From Tritrichomonas musculus (lineage: Eukaryota; Parabasalia; Tritrichomonadida; Tritrichomonadidae), in NCBI GenBank assembly GCA_039105265.1, contig JAPFFF010000005.1, positions 1,116,001 to 1,180,000 on the forward strand: a DNA stretch of 64,000 nt. Reading direction: 5' to 3'. Both the position numbers and the translations under genes were made by a program. Shown here one piece after another: positions 10,636 to 22,004 of the stretch. Every line of letters begins with the position of its first letter. Position 1 is the first letter of the stretch. The notes beneath the pieces are model-generated. The model was not told the origin of the DNA, searched no databases, and saw only the letters and a list, made by a program, of their open reading frames with translations.

Positions 10636-11576
10636 TTTATTAATTTTGACAGAAGAAATATCAATTCAATTTTTAAATCAAGCCAATTATCAACATGAAG
10701 ACGATGAATATCAATTCAATTTTATGAATTAAAAAAACCTTAAGGGGGGAGTCTCACATGTTTAAAGCTCACTATATAAACAAAATTAAAATGTAAGATT
10801 TTGAGATTGTTGTTATAATCGTGAATAGAACATGAAATGCTGACTTTTAATATTATTTTAAAGCAGCTCTAACTAATAAATATGATAATATTTAATTTCA
10901 TTATTTAATCTTAAATTTTACTTTTTGGTTATTCATTTAAACAATATATTTATATTTAATAATTAATATTATTAAAAATGATTTTTTTATTAAGATATTT
11001 CAATTTTATGTATATTCTGAAAAGTATTCAAATTTTTTCATATCCCTTAGTTAACCAGAAACCGAATACATTTGATAACTATATTAGCCTCATTATAACG
11101 AAATATTACATTGAAACCTAAAAGCTAAATTGATTCAAAAAACTGATAGATCTTATTCAACACTTGCTTTCAACTATTAGTGAAACAATTACAATCAGTA
11201 CTAATTATTTGCTTACATTTAAAAAGTAAATCGATAAATATTTTTTATATCATTTCTTTTTTGAAGAAGATATTTCTATCTCATTACGTAATTTTATATC
11301 AATTAGCATTTAGTAATTAATTTTCTAAAGTCGAAATTTAATTTTTTTAAAAAAAACTATTTGAAAAATATGAAATTCTATCAAATAATAATATTAAAAA
11401 TTATTAAATATTTTATATACCATCATGGTATAAAGATTACTCTAATTTTTTATTATCAAAAAACTTATATGAAACACAAAAATATATATATATTTGATCA
11501 TTTTTTCTGAAAATGCTGATTTGTTGAACTTTTTTTTTTCATTTTTTTGCTGTTATGAGATAATGAAAAAAGAACT

Positions 11577-11736
11577 GGCATCTTTGATCGGTTTTACTTA
11601 AAATTATTTTTAGTTGTCTTGTTTTTTATTGAAAATATGGCATCTTTGATCGTTTGTTATTGAAAATTATTTTTAGTTGTCTTGTTTTTTATTGAAAATA
11701 TGGCATCTTTGATCGTTTATTACTGAAAATTAATGC
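11577..11736. repeat. 63-bp tandem repeat, about 2.5 units
   Basis: Units begin GGCATCTTTGATCG and include TTTTTAGTTGTCTTG. It lies downstream of the transposase gene stop. Confidence 0.75.
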
Positions 11737-11991
11737 AATGATAATTTCTAGTCATTTCATAATTTTTATGGCTTACCAAACAAATTTGTTAAATAAAATC
11801 TTTTGTATTTCTTGTAATATTAAAATATAATGAAAAAATGAATTTTTTTTAATCTTATATGTAAAAAATATTAGAATAAAAAAAGAAAAATATAAAAGAA
11901 AGATTATATAAAACCAAAATACCTTTTATTTAAAGGTGTAAAGTCTGAAGGTAGAGATACTAATTAAGTTTTTGAGATTAAGATAATATTA

Positions 11992-13281
11992 TTATTCAAA
12001 TGAAAAATCTTTTTTGTCTTCGTTGTAATCGCCAGGTGGATCTTTTTTAGAGTATTTCTTTTTTCTGTAATGCTTTTTTTTTTCTCGATATTGAGGTGTT
12101 CTTTTTCGGAATATTTCTTGTTCTCTATCATTTTCGAATGACAATATATCAGCTAATGATTGTTTTGGTACAAACTTTATAAGATCTAGGTCAGTCAACA
12201 AACTTGAAAAAAAATGAGGATCGTTATATAGGCATCCTGCCAAAAGGGTTCTAACTTCATATGATCGCGCGAAATAAAGTCTCTTTGGGGCCAGCATCGA
12301 TATGAGGTTATTGAGACTCTCGTTGCATTGAGTATTGTTTCGAAAGTCGCAATTTTTAATAAAATTTTCGGTTTTATTGAAAAAGTTTTGCATTTTTTTA
12401 AAAGCAGTTTCATCGTTTTTCCCTAGTTCCCAATCAGAATGTGATGGTGGTAATGGACCATGCGAACAATTATCGTGGTTACCTATCATATGAAATGGAG
12501 AGTTCGTCCACATAAGTCCTCTCAATTCGACATCTTCAATATTTGTAACTAAATATACTCCCCACGAAACAATTTTCACTCTCTTAGTTTCTATTTCATC
12601 AGAAAATAAATAATCATACTCCAATTTGTCAGCTAGCTTTGCAAAATTTCTAGACATGCATTGAAATCCATGCCTAGGATCGAAGGTTCGACTAAAATCC
12701 AGACCTGCTTTTTTCGCTTGATTTGGCGTTTTATTATCATTATCAGAAGTTATCGAGTTGCAACAATCAGGTCCCCATTTTCCAATAATTTGGTCAAAAC
12801 TTAGTCTAGCTGCAGCAGATTCTAGCATATTGGACGCAACGTTGACATCTTTTTTGTTTGTTGTTTGCATGTCAACAACTTTGTTTCTCCTGCAATCCAT
12901 TGTTGCTGTTGTGCAATACATTGCATCACGACAGGAGTCATATCTCCCATCTATTGAAATATTGGCATCATTCTGTTCAAATGTTTCCTTAGCAAACCTC
13001 TCAAAATGTTCAGAAGTACATTCTTTTATTTTCGGTATCAACTTTTGTTGGTGCCTATAAAAGGTAGATTTGCTAGGAAAACAGTTTCCTTGGATAGCAG
13101 CGCCGATGCGAGCTCTTTGAAAACCAGAGCCTTGTACTAAAGTACTGATGACAGCCATATCTGGTTGAACTTTTTTATAAGGAACATCTTCCTGAATCTC
13201 TTCTTTATCATCATCCTTTTTATTCCATCTAATATTTATTGCTTTTTGGTTTTTTATTTGGATTTTCCTTTTTGGCGCCAT
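11992..13281 (-). CDS. DDE transposase (Kolobok/Mutator-like fold), intact
   Basis: A transposase of 429 aa starting MAPKRKIQIK at the first real ATG (13281); the frame continues upstream only from a TTG. The N-terminus is basic. Predicted catalytic core: SIDGRYD (Asp111), SDNDNKT (second Asp, a DxD motif), then DPRHGFQC, and NESLNNLISMLAPK near the end, where the third acid (Glu) would sit. The order DG, DxD, DPxH, NES.N..I...PK is what I know from Kolobok/Mutator-like transposases. A Gly-Asn-His-Asp-Asn-Cys stretch lies between. The tail is Lys-rich and could be a nuclear signal. No stop or frame change is seen, and the flanking element ends are intact, so it may be active or recently so. 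Confidence 0.75.
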   Translation of the reverse strand: MAPKRKIQIKNQKAINIRWNKKDDDKEEIQEDVPYKKVQPDMAVISTLVQGSGFQRARIGAAIQGNCFPSKSTFYRHQQKLIPKIKECTSEHFERFAKETFEQNDANISIDGRYDSCRDAMYCTTATMDCRRNKVVDMQTTNKKDVNVASNMLESAAARLSFDQIIGKWGPDCCNSITSDNDNKTPNQAKKAGLDFSRTFDPRHGFQCMSRNFAKLADKLEYDYLFSDEIETKRVKIVSWGVYLVTNIEDVELRGLMWTNSPFHMIGNHDNCSHGPLPPSHSDWELGKNDETAFKKMQNFFNKTENFIKNCDFRNNTQCNESLNNLISMLAPKRLYFARSYEVRTLLAGCLYNDPHFFSSLLTDLDLIKFVPKQSLADILSFENDREQEIFRKRTPQYREKKKHYRKKKYSKKDPPGDYNEDKKDFSFE

Positions 13282-13284
13282 GAA

Positions 13285-13290
13285 AAATGA
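13285..13290 (-). promoter_or_regulatory. initiator-like TCATTT before the transposase gene
   Basis: TCATTT with its A about 6 nt before the ATG at 13281; it supports that start and implies a very short leader. Confidence 0.45.
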
Positions 13291-13613
13291 AAAAATGAAA
13301 TAAACGTTAAAAAATATATGGTTAACAAAATAAACCAACTTTTTATATATTAATACGTTTTTTTTTTAATTATAAACCTTTCAAAAAAATGGGACTCTGA
13401 AGAAAAAAACGTACACATATTATTATATCATAATTAATGATTAAATATTTAAAATAGTATTTTATAATATTTATAATGGACATTTTCTTTTTGATTATAA
13501 ATTTAAATTGTAGATTTTTCTAAAAAAAAAAATTAAGTTAAAAAAAGTGCAAAAAAGTTGAACAAAAATTTTCATATCTCCATTTTACCAGATGTAGTGA
13601 TTCAAATCCTTAA

Positions 13614-13838
13614 CGAATACATAATTTTTTATTCCTATTAATAAAAAATATTATAACTTAGTTTGGTTGTAAAATCTTTAAAATTGAAAGACTACATACA
13701 TTTTTAAATTTTGGTAAAATCTCTCTGTAATTCATGATTTTTCAAAATGTATGTAATCATTCAATTTTAAAGATTTTACAGCCAAATTAAAAACTTATCA
13801 TCAGTGAACCTAGGAATATAAAGTTATGTATTCGATCA
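13614..13838. repeat. imperfect ~225-bp palindrome
   Basis: Arms of about 95 bp, starting CGAATACATAA and including TGTAAAATCTTTAAAATTGA and its inverse. It sits upstream of the transposase gene within the same element. It may be an old MITE or a subterminal structure; no TSD was identified. Confidence 0.6.
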
Positions 13839-14501
13839 AAATTTAGTTTAATATTTATTGAAATATAATATAATTAATCTCCTTTCAATTAAAAAAAAAG
13901 TATTTCAAACATTTTTATGTATAAAAAAATAGAATTTGGCATGACTACTGAGCACTTCATAATTTACAAATGAAAGGTAAACTGATGAATGCGACAAAAT
14001 TAAAAAATAAGGAAATGTTTTGCAAATGATTGAATATATAATTTCGTAAAAAAACAAAAATTTTTTATAAAAAAAATTTGAAAATATTAGTAATTATTAA
14101 TTATTAGTATATTACTTAAGTAAAAAATATAAAATAAATTAAAGAAATTGATTTTTTTTTATTTGGTCCGTCCCCCTTAAATATTTTTATATCCAGCGTT
14201 GGAATCGAAATAATATAAAATAAATTTTGTAATAGTTTTCCTTATAAAGATAATAGTAAAATATTTTCCATTTTTAATCTGTGAATTTAGAGAAAAAGAA
14301 TGATTAAAAAATAAAACATCAATAAAACTATAATAAAATCTTTTTTTAATTTTTAAATTATTCAAAATGCTATTTTTATTTATTTAAAAGATAATAAATA
14401 TTATATTTAAAAATATACTCTAATTCTTATAAAGATATTCATAGATTATTTTTTTTAAAAATTGAATAGAATATTTAATGTTGACCTACCTTTGATTTTA
14501 T

Positions 14502-17062
14502 GTTGGTTGTAACACCTCTTCAGAAAGCTCAAATTATAATAAATTTGGGATTTTAATGTTTTAATTTTAATCCATATTAACATATATAAATAAAATAAAA
14601 TATCTTAAAATATATTATAAAAAACAATATTATTTTGGAGATATAAATATATTTTTCAAATTTCTTATTTTGTGAATATTCAAAATTGAATTCTCTTAGG
14701 ATTAAAACCGAAAAATTCCTTGAAAAATTGAATGGTCGGAGGATTTAGCACTTCACTAAGTCAAATTGTTTTCGCCTAAAATTGACTTTAAAAATTATAA
14801 TTTATAAATATCGCAATAATTCATAGGGATGCAATGATATGTATATTAAAATTAAAAAAGCATACTTAAAATAAAAAAACACTGATCGGAAATTGGGGAC
14901 GCTAATACTATATAATTGATTAAAAAAAAGATATCTTTTTATATATAATGCAATTGATCAAGAGCATCTAATATGATCTTTAGATAAATGCATAAAAAAT
15001 TCTTCATTTTAAATAACTTTTCAAGAATTTCTCAATAATTTAATATTACATTTCTCAATAAAAACTCAATAAAAACTTTAAAAATAATAAATTTTATTTT
15101 AAAATATATTATATAACACGGGTAAATATTTATTTTTTTAAAAAATCCTTCTCTATGAAGATTTTTCCTTCAAAATTTAAGAAATTTTATTGAAAAAAAA
15201 AAATTGAAAGAAAAAGAGCTTGGATACCTTTCTATAAATCATAAAGAAATAAGAAAAAAATTTTAAAAATTATTACTTTGAAAATTTCATATCACTATAA
15301 ATAACCCTATCTTATTTTTGAAGGAGAGTTCATGAATTGAGAGGATTTTGCAAAATAATAAATTATTTATTATTTTCTTTTATGAAAAATTCGGAATAAA
15401 TCATTGATATATATGCTTTCACCAAAACCTAAAACATCACTTAATTAAATAATCATTTAATTTATTGAATTAATTGAATTAATTGGTTTTTTTATATTAT
15501 TCAAAAAAATAGTAAAAATTTTATGCTTCTAAAATTGCAAAATTTAGATATTCCACCAAAATATTAATAATAATAATTTAAAACGATTTTTTATTTTTTT
15601 AATTTTAGAATATTCTGAATTTTCAGAAATGTTTTTCATTTAAAACTTTTTGAGAATTCAATCTCATAAATTAAAAATTGAGAAAAAAAATCTTTGAATA
15701 ATATTCATTTTTTTCGAATACAATAATCATATTGTTAAATTTTACAACTTGTTCACTTTTCTAAGAAAAATATCTTCAAAAGCTTTGAGGATATATATTT
15801 TTAATAGAATGAAAAAAATATCAAGTGATTATTTATATTATTATGAAGCTTTTATATTCATTTGACTGATGGATTTATTTTCATTTAAATACTGCTAATG
15901 AATAATTATTTGTTTGTTGAAATAATTATTATAATTTTTTCAAAATATTTTTTTATTCTCATAATTTTTTTTTTTTATTTAATGAATATATTCTGATATA
16001 TGGTGTTGTTAAATGTTATATACAAAAATTCCAAACAGACTTTTGTCAAAATCAAAAATAATTAAAATAGACTTTAAATACCAATTTAAACATATAAAAA
16101 CATTTTTAAAGCAAATTTGAATTAATCTTTTTTGATTTTTTTGAGCTAATCTTAATCATTTTTTAGTAAATTTTCAAAATATAATAAGGACCAATATTAT
16201 GAAAAAAGGTTATTCAATTTTCTTGTAAAATTTATTGCTTTTTATATTTGCAAACAAGTAAAAATTTATTTTTTTCAGTAATTAATTATATATTCAAAAG
16301 AATATATTTAATAAATATAAAGATAAATAGAGTTTATTTTAATTTTTGTCAACCAAAAAGATAGGTTTTTATTTTCTTAGGTATTCTCAAAAATTCAGAA
16401 TAGCTTTTGATGATAAATCAGCTTTTTATGTATTCAATCATTTCATTCCTTTTACAAAATACAAAGTGAGATACATCATTCACAAAATTGCTCCTCGAAA
16501 ATATCCACAACTTTTTTCATAAAGCCAAGAAAATTGTGATAAACTACGTTTATAGAAAAAATTATATCCTAATGCAATTCAAAAATTCCAAATCATTTAA
16601 TTTTTGCAACTTTTGTATGAAATTGAATTCCTTTTTAAAAATTTAATAAAATAAAAATTGAATACACTTTTTTCTTTACATTTTATTTCGGTTTCAGATA
16701 ATAAAAAAAAATATTGCAAATCGTATATTATTTTTTTAATACTTAGCAAATGAGTATTTTATAAATTAAATCTATGCATCAACCAGATCTATATCTAAAT
16801 TAAAAATTATAATTTGAATAAAAAATTGAGAATTAGCTGAATTAATTCTATGATATATAAATAATTTGAATTGAAGAAAAAATAATTTTCACTTGTACCA
16901 TACAAAAAAAACATTTCAACTGAAATCATGAAAATAGTTCATTGCCTTCATTACAAAATTTAAACATAAAATATAAATTAATAATAAAAAAAACATAATC
17001 AACTGTTATAAACGATTCATTAGAAAAAATTCTGAAAAATTCAGTTAAGTAAAAAATAATTA
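14502..17062. other. 2.6-kb gene-free stretch upstream of the Myb gene
   Basis: Very A+T-rich with many homopolymer runs. I found no ORF, RNA gene or matched repeat ends. Confidence 0.4.
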
Positions 17063-17068
17063 TCATAT
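17063..17068 (+). promoter_or_regulatory. initiator-like TCATAT before the Myb gene
   Basis: Matches TCAYW, with its A about 14 nt before the ATG at 17079. Confidence 0.4.
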
Positions 17069-17078
17069 ATTTTTTTAC

Positions 17079-18410
17079 ATGAACAAAGATGGCAGTCAGG
17101 CGGTTTTGAACTATTTATTACAACAATTAGATCTTACACTACAAGATATGAAGGCTGATGAAGAAACAAGAAATATTTTATCAAACTCATTAAAGCAATT
17201 TTATAATTCGGAAATATTATTTAATGATGCAAAAAATACATTTCTTTCACAAGAACCATTAAAATCAACTTTATCATCGTTATCACCAAATGACAACTCA
17301 CAATATAATTCTTCGTTATTATCATTTTCACCCATTTCACCTTTATCTTTGCAATCGAGATCAAATAATCCTACAAATTTTATGAATACACAATTTAATT
17401 CGTCAAATCTGATATACCAACATCAGGTATCATTAAATACATCTTCATTCCATAATTTGCCGGATTCATCTTTAAATAGAAATGTTAATAATCAAATTAG
17501 CGACAATAACAACGGTGTTAGCTCTAATGAATTAATCAAATTATTAAATCGCGTAAGCTTACTGAAAATGATTGATGACACGCCAATGCCTGCTAAAACC
17601 AAACCCAATGATTTTTCAAAAAAAACAAGACCTTGGACATTGAAAGAAGATAATCGGCTATTAGCAGCTATAATGAGATTTGGTTTAGATAATTGGTCAA
17701 AAGTTTCAAAATTTGTAGGAAATAATAGAACTCGTGGCCAATGCTCACAAAGATGGAGTAGAGGTCTTAATCCTTCAATATCACGTGTCGAATGGAATCC
17801 TAAAGAAGACTCAATGCTGATGAATTATGTAAAAATTCATGGTAACAAGCGTTGGTCAAAAATATCATCATTACTTGGAAATAGATCTGATGTCCAGTGT
17901 AGGTATCGATATAAACAGTTGATTAAAAAAAAGTCGAGAAGTTTCCCTGATATCAGCACTTCCATTGAAGACAACAATAATGCAAATGAAACAATTAATG
18001 ATACAAAAGAAAATAATAGCAATACAAATGAAACCGAATATAGCTTAAATAATACTGATGATAGTAATAATATTGAAGAAAATATAGTTTCTAACAATTT
18101 TACAAAAAACATAAAAACACAACATCGAGAAGAAAGTGTTGGGTTACCTAATAATAATCTTGATTTTCAAATTGAAAAATTAAATATTCTAAAACCTATC
18201 TTTAATTCGCAAACTAAATCATCTAATAACGAAAAAAAGAAATTAACAAATATAGAGCATATTGATATTTTAATTAATGATTTACCAGTTCAAAATCCTC
18301 CAACTAAAAAAATACCATTCCCAATTCCCGATTCGAGTTTTGATAAACGAATTCCAAGCTTAAATATGGGTGTTGACATTGACACTTTTTTAAGTAAGTT
18401 CAAAGAATAG
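17079..18410 (+). CDS. two-repeat Myb DNA-binding protein
   Basis: Protein of 443 aa with two adjoining Myb repeats. Repeat one (about residues 186-233) has the Trp pattern W-TLKEDNRLLAA, NWSKVSKFV and QRW; repeat two (about 236-284) reads EWNPKEDSMLM, RWSKISSLLGNRSDVQCR. The third-helix sequences (RTRGQCSQRW, RSDVQCRYR) suggest specific DNA binding in the nucleus. The first 180 residues are Ser/Asn/Leu-rich and the last 150 Asn-rich, both probably disordered regulatory regions. Parabasalids have large families of such Myb proteins, some of which regulate transcription. It stands alone, between gene-free DNA and a transposon cluster. The DNA target is not deducible here. Confidence 0.9.
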   Translation: MNKDGSQAVLNYLLQQLDLTLQDMKADEETRNILSNSLKQFYNSEILFNDAKNTFLSQEPLKSTLSSLSPNDNSQYNSSLLSFSPISPLSLQSRSNNPTNFMNTQFNSSNLIYQHQVSLNTSSFHNLPDSSLNRNVNNQISDNNNGVSSNELIKLLNRVSLLKMIDDTPMPAKTKPNDFSKKTRPWTLKEDNRLLAAIMRFGLDNWSKVSKFVGNNRTRGQCSQRWSRGLNPSISRVEWNPKEDSMLMNYVKIHGNKRWSKISSLLGNRSDVQCRYRYKQLIKKKSRSFPDISTSIEDNNNANETINDTKENNSNTNETEYSLNNTDDSNNIEENIVSNNFTKNIKTQHREESVGLPNNNLDFQIEKLNILKPIFNSQTKSSNNEKKKLTNIEHIDILINDLPVQNPPTKKIPFPIPDSSFDKRIPSLNMGVDIDTFLSKFKE

Positions 18411-18940
18411 GAATTGCTTTTTTAAATCTACTAATATTTTCCAAGAAATAAATTTTCAAGTACAATCAAAATCAACATTATCAAACAACACCATATGCTA
18501 ATAAATTCATAAATGAATATGCAGTTCAATCAAAAGAATAAAGTTATTTTTTTGTTCGAAGTCAGATATATTTCAGGAAATTTAAATCATTCATATTTCA
18601 CATTAAAGTTATCAGCAGAACTCCTTTCAAACGAGGTTATGAAAAATAGAGAAATCTCGCTTGATTTATTTGAAAACAAATTAATATTCTTATTATATAA
18701 GAATAGATTATTGTGTTTAAACATTATTTTATATTAATATTTAGAATGTTCCTAATAAAAATAAAAGCTCTTGCATTTTTTAATTTTGCTTTTTTATACT
18801 TTAGATCTATAAGTTTTGAAGTTCAAATTTTTGGCCGAATTTTGCTGTTGTGGCAAGTCGGCAAAAAGGTGAAGGACACAAGTATTTCTCAATACACACA
18901 ACTCCCCAAAGAAATGCAATTTTTGGTTTGGGCTTCAGAC
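18411..18940. other. spacer between the Myb gene and the nested transposon cluster
   Basis: Two small open frames exist here (18513-18737 and 18713-18973). The second starts on a non-ATG codon and runs into the transposon. Neither resembles a known protein, and I do not support either. Confidence 0.4.
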
Positions 18941-19578
18941 ATTTTTGAGAACATTAGAATCGGGGTCTATTAAAATCGGCACGAAATATTTTACAACAAG
19001 AAACTTTTTGAAAGATCCGACCAGGTAAAAAAATTACCACTTTTTGAGAGAAAAAGTTCTATCATTGAGATGAACTTTTTGAGAGATTGAAATAAAACGG
19101 TTATAAAGGTGAATTATCTATTATAACGTCTGTTAAAAAACAAAATAGTAATTCAAATAACTAGTTAGTAAAATTGAGAGAATAAAGTTATCAATTCTTT
19201 TTTGGAAAAAATAGTAATATTCTTTTTGAATATTGTTATTTAATCTATATTTACATACATTTACTATTTTGTATAATATATTAACATAAATATATTTTAT
19301 ATAATAATATATTTTAATATATATACAAAGATAATTAAAAAATTATAATTGTGTGGATTAATTCAAATTTTTTTTGATAAGTATTTATTATATATTAATA
19401 AATACCAATGTTTATATATATATTATACAAAAAATAAGTTTAAATGTTAATTATGCATATTTTAATACTATTAACTAAAAAAATTGATTTTGATCATATT
19501 TGATGGAGATTAAAGGTTATAATCAGTTTTTAAAAATATTACTAAAAAAACATCAAAATTAAGTTAAAAAAGAATATT

Positions 19579-21093
19579 TTATTGACGAATTATTATGTTT
19601 GGCAATGCCTCAAGGAATGTACAAGGAAAATCTTGTAAAATCACATCAGAGCCTTGCTGAAGCCATTGAATGAGTGATGCATCATCATATTGAGGAATTT
19701 GGGCCACATAATTGATTTGTATGCCAAAAAAATTGGAGGCAATTTCAATTCTTTTAGAATCAGCAGTGATTACCTGAGAATTAATGGAGATACCTCGTTC
19801 TACAGGAACTCCATCGTTTTGGTCTGATGTCCGAACAAATCTGTTTGATAGAACTTTGCTTATATCATATGGAAAAATGCCACATGCATAAAACGATGAA
19901 TAACAATTGCTATGTGTTGCTGTTTGAGTCCATGAGTTTATAATAGAGGACACTACGAGTATTCTTTGCTGAGCAGCTTGCGATGGAGCATTGAAAATCA
20001 TTTCACGAATGTAATTTGGCGGATTTTGTGAAAAATCTTTTATTCTTCTCTTAAATGGAGAAGCCAAACCTACGTCGAAAGGTTGGCAAACGTGAGAACA
20101 ATGAGCAGGTAAAATCAGTACATTGATTTTATTTCTCACAAAAAGTTCTATTGCCATGGTATTTATTCTCGATTTATGACCATCAAGAATTAACCAAATT
20201 TCTTCTGAAATATTATTTTGAATTCTAAATAAAGATATTTCGCGGATAAAATATATAGCAAAAGCTACAAATAATTTTTTTGTTATCCATCCATTTGATG
20301 ATGATGCAAAAAAAGCTTGCTCTTTGAAAAATTCTAAATCATGAGGAAACTTTTTCAATCCAGGTAAAATTATGAACGGTTTTAATACTTTATTTCCAGA
20401 AGCATTATAACAAGCAAAATGAGTAAAATGGTAATTTATTTTTTCGGAGTATTGGATAGGATGTTTTCCGTCTGGAACTATAACTTTTCCTTTTTCATTA
20501 AAAGTAGAGGCCGTTTCATCAGCATTGAAAATTGTATTAGAATTTTGAGAAATTTTGGATATGAAATTTGAATAAAAATTTATCAAAATATTACTATGGC
20601 AAAATCTATTTCTTAATGCCTCCACTTTTTCAGGAGTTTTGATAGAAATTCCGTTTCTTTTTAAAATTTGAATGAACAATGATCGTTCAATTTGAAATTG
20701 AATAGAATTTATAAGCTCAAAAGCTTATTTCGGCATACCTATTTGCTGAGCAATTTTGTAATTTTTATATATATAATCTGCATGAATTTCTTCTAACAGA
20801 GTAATTCCTTCGAAAATAGTTATAGAATTATTGGCATCACATCTTTCATGTATTTGTTTTTCAAAAATTTTCATCTGTACATCTCCAGTGAGAGGAGGTC
20901 GCCCTGTTGTGGTACCAATATTAAATTTTCTGCCGAATAAGCACCATCTAAATATATTTGTAAGAACTTTTGGTGATTTAATGTTTGGACATTCTTTGAG
21001 AATTTTTTCATACGTCAATCCTTGGGCTTTTAGAATCATAACAGTTATTTGGACAGTAGAGAACACTTCGAACTCTTCTTCAGTTAATTCCAT
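19579..21093 (-). pseudogene. pogo/DDE_1 transposase, split by one stop codon
   Basis: From ATG 21093 the frame encodes a helix-turn-helix-like N-terminal part (122 aa, with TTTGRPPLTGDVQ), then a TAA at codon 123 (20725-20727). It then continues in the same frame to 19579. The second part has the DDE_1 core: FNADETAS (first Asp), IWLILDGHKSRIN (second Asp) and HCSHVCQPFDVGLASPFK (third Asp). The whole would be about 504 codons, usual for pogo/Tigger-like transposases. No ATG restarts the second part near the stop. One nonsense change seems to be the only defect. An initiator-like TCATTT lies at 21100-21105. Confidence 0.8.
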
Positions 21094-21099
21094 TTATAA

Positions 21100-21105
21100 A
21101 AATGA
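21100..21105 (-). promoter_or_regulatory. initiator-like TCATTT before the pogo-like transposase
   Basis: TCATTT with its A about 10 nt before the ATG at 21093. Confidence 0.4.
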
Positions 21106-21994
21106 AATAAAATTTTAGTCTGTAAAATTTCTCCAGTTTTTCAAAAGATATTTGTACCAACCTTCACAATTTTTAAAGTTTTTGGAATTCAATAGTTATT
21201 TGTTTTAATATTTTTGAATATACATATAGAATAATTCTATAAGATTTATCAAAATATAATATATTGAATTAACTAGTTAGAGAGGTGTTTTCACCAACTT
21301 TAAAACTACTTCAACTTTTTTTGTATCTATTTTTTTTATATGAAACTTATATGATGTATTTAATGGATAATAAGGAATATGTTTGCATATTTCTTGAAGT
21401 CTAATTCCATTTTTTCATAAATAATTAAATTGCATATTTAATGATGAGTGTTGTTAATAGCTTTTACATAACTATGAAAAATGATTCTATATATGACATA
21501 AAATGTTTCAAAAATACAATAATAATGATTTATTTTATCTATACCTAGAAATATCAGTTTTTCATAAAAAAAGGTCTAGAAAAAAAATTGCATTACAGAT
21601 TATATTATAACTTATTTTTTAAAAAATATTCCTAATTTGATAAGTATTTAAATGAAAATATTTGAAATATATCGAGTGATTTCAAGATATGTATTAATTA
21701 AAATTTAAAATAAAATAATTTAAAAAGTTTAAAAAACATATCAAATTATTATTTTTAAAAAAGTGCATTTATATTTGTTATTTACAAATTTTTTAAAGAA
21801 ATAAAAAATTATTAGATTTATATAAAAAATAAATATCTAAATATTTACTATTTTTAATTAGTAATATTATTTTATCTGATATTTGAATTAGTTTTAATAG
21901 TGCCTTTTTCAAAGTTAATTCAATTTTCATTGAAAAAAAAAAATTATTGATCAAATATGCTCTCAAATTAAATGTGCTCGTTTTTTTTTTTATT

Positions 21995-22000
21995 TCATTT
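21995..22000 (+). promoter_or_regulatory. initiator-like TCATTT before the 634-aa transposase
   Basis: TCATTT with its A 8 nt before the ATG at 22005. It favours that ATG over the upstream in-frame non-ATG codons. Confidence 0.5.
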
Positions 22001-22004
22001 TATT

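Larger units (their letters stand above)
9928..14493. mobile_element. 4.6-kb autonomous-looking DNA transposon (8-bp TSD)
   Basis: Ends AAAGGTAGGTCAAC and GTTGACCTACCTTT, flanked by perfect 8-bp repeats GATTTTAT (9920-9927 and 14494-14501). It carries an uninterrupted transposase gene (11992-13281, minus strand), a small leucine-rich ORF, a 63-bp tandem repeat and an internal palindrome. The TIR start resembles the A(G/A)AGGTG ends of four other elements in this window. The 8-bp TSD fits hAT, P or Merlin-like groups, while the transposase reads more like the Kolobok/Mutator-like kind, so the superfamily is open. Confidence 0.85.

Noticed and set aside
13614-13838. Palindrome as an independent MITE
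   Set aside because: No TSD or sharp ends; kept only as a repeat inside the larger element.
18513-18973. Two small ORFs after the Myb gene
   Set aside because: Weak composition, one starts at GTG and runs into the MULE end; no protein family resemblance.
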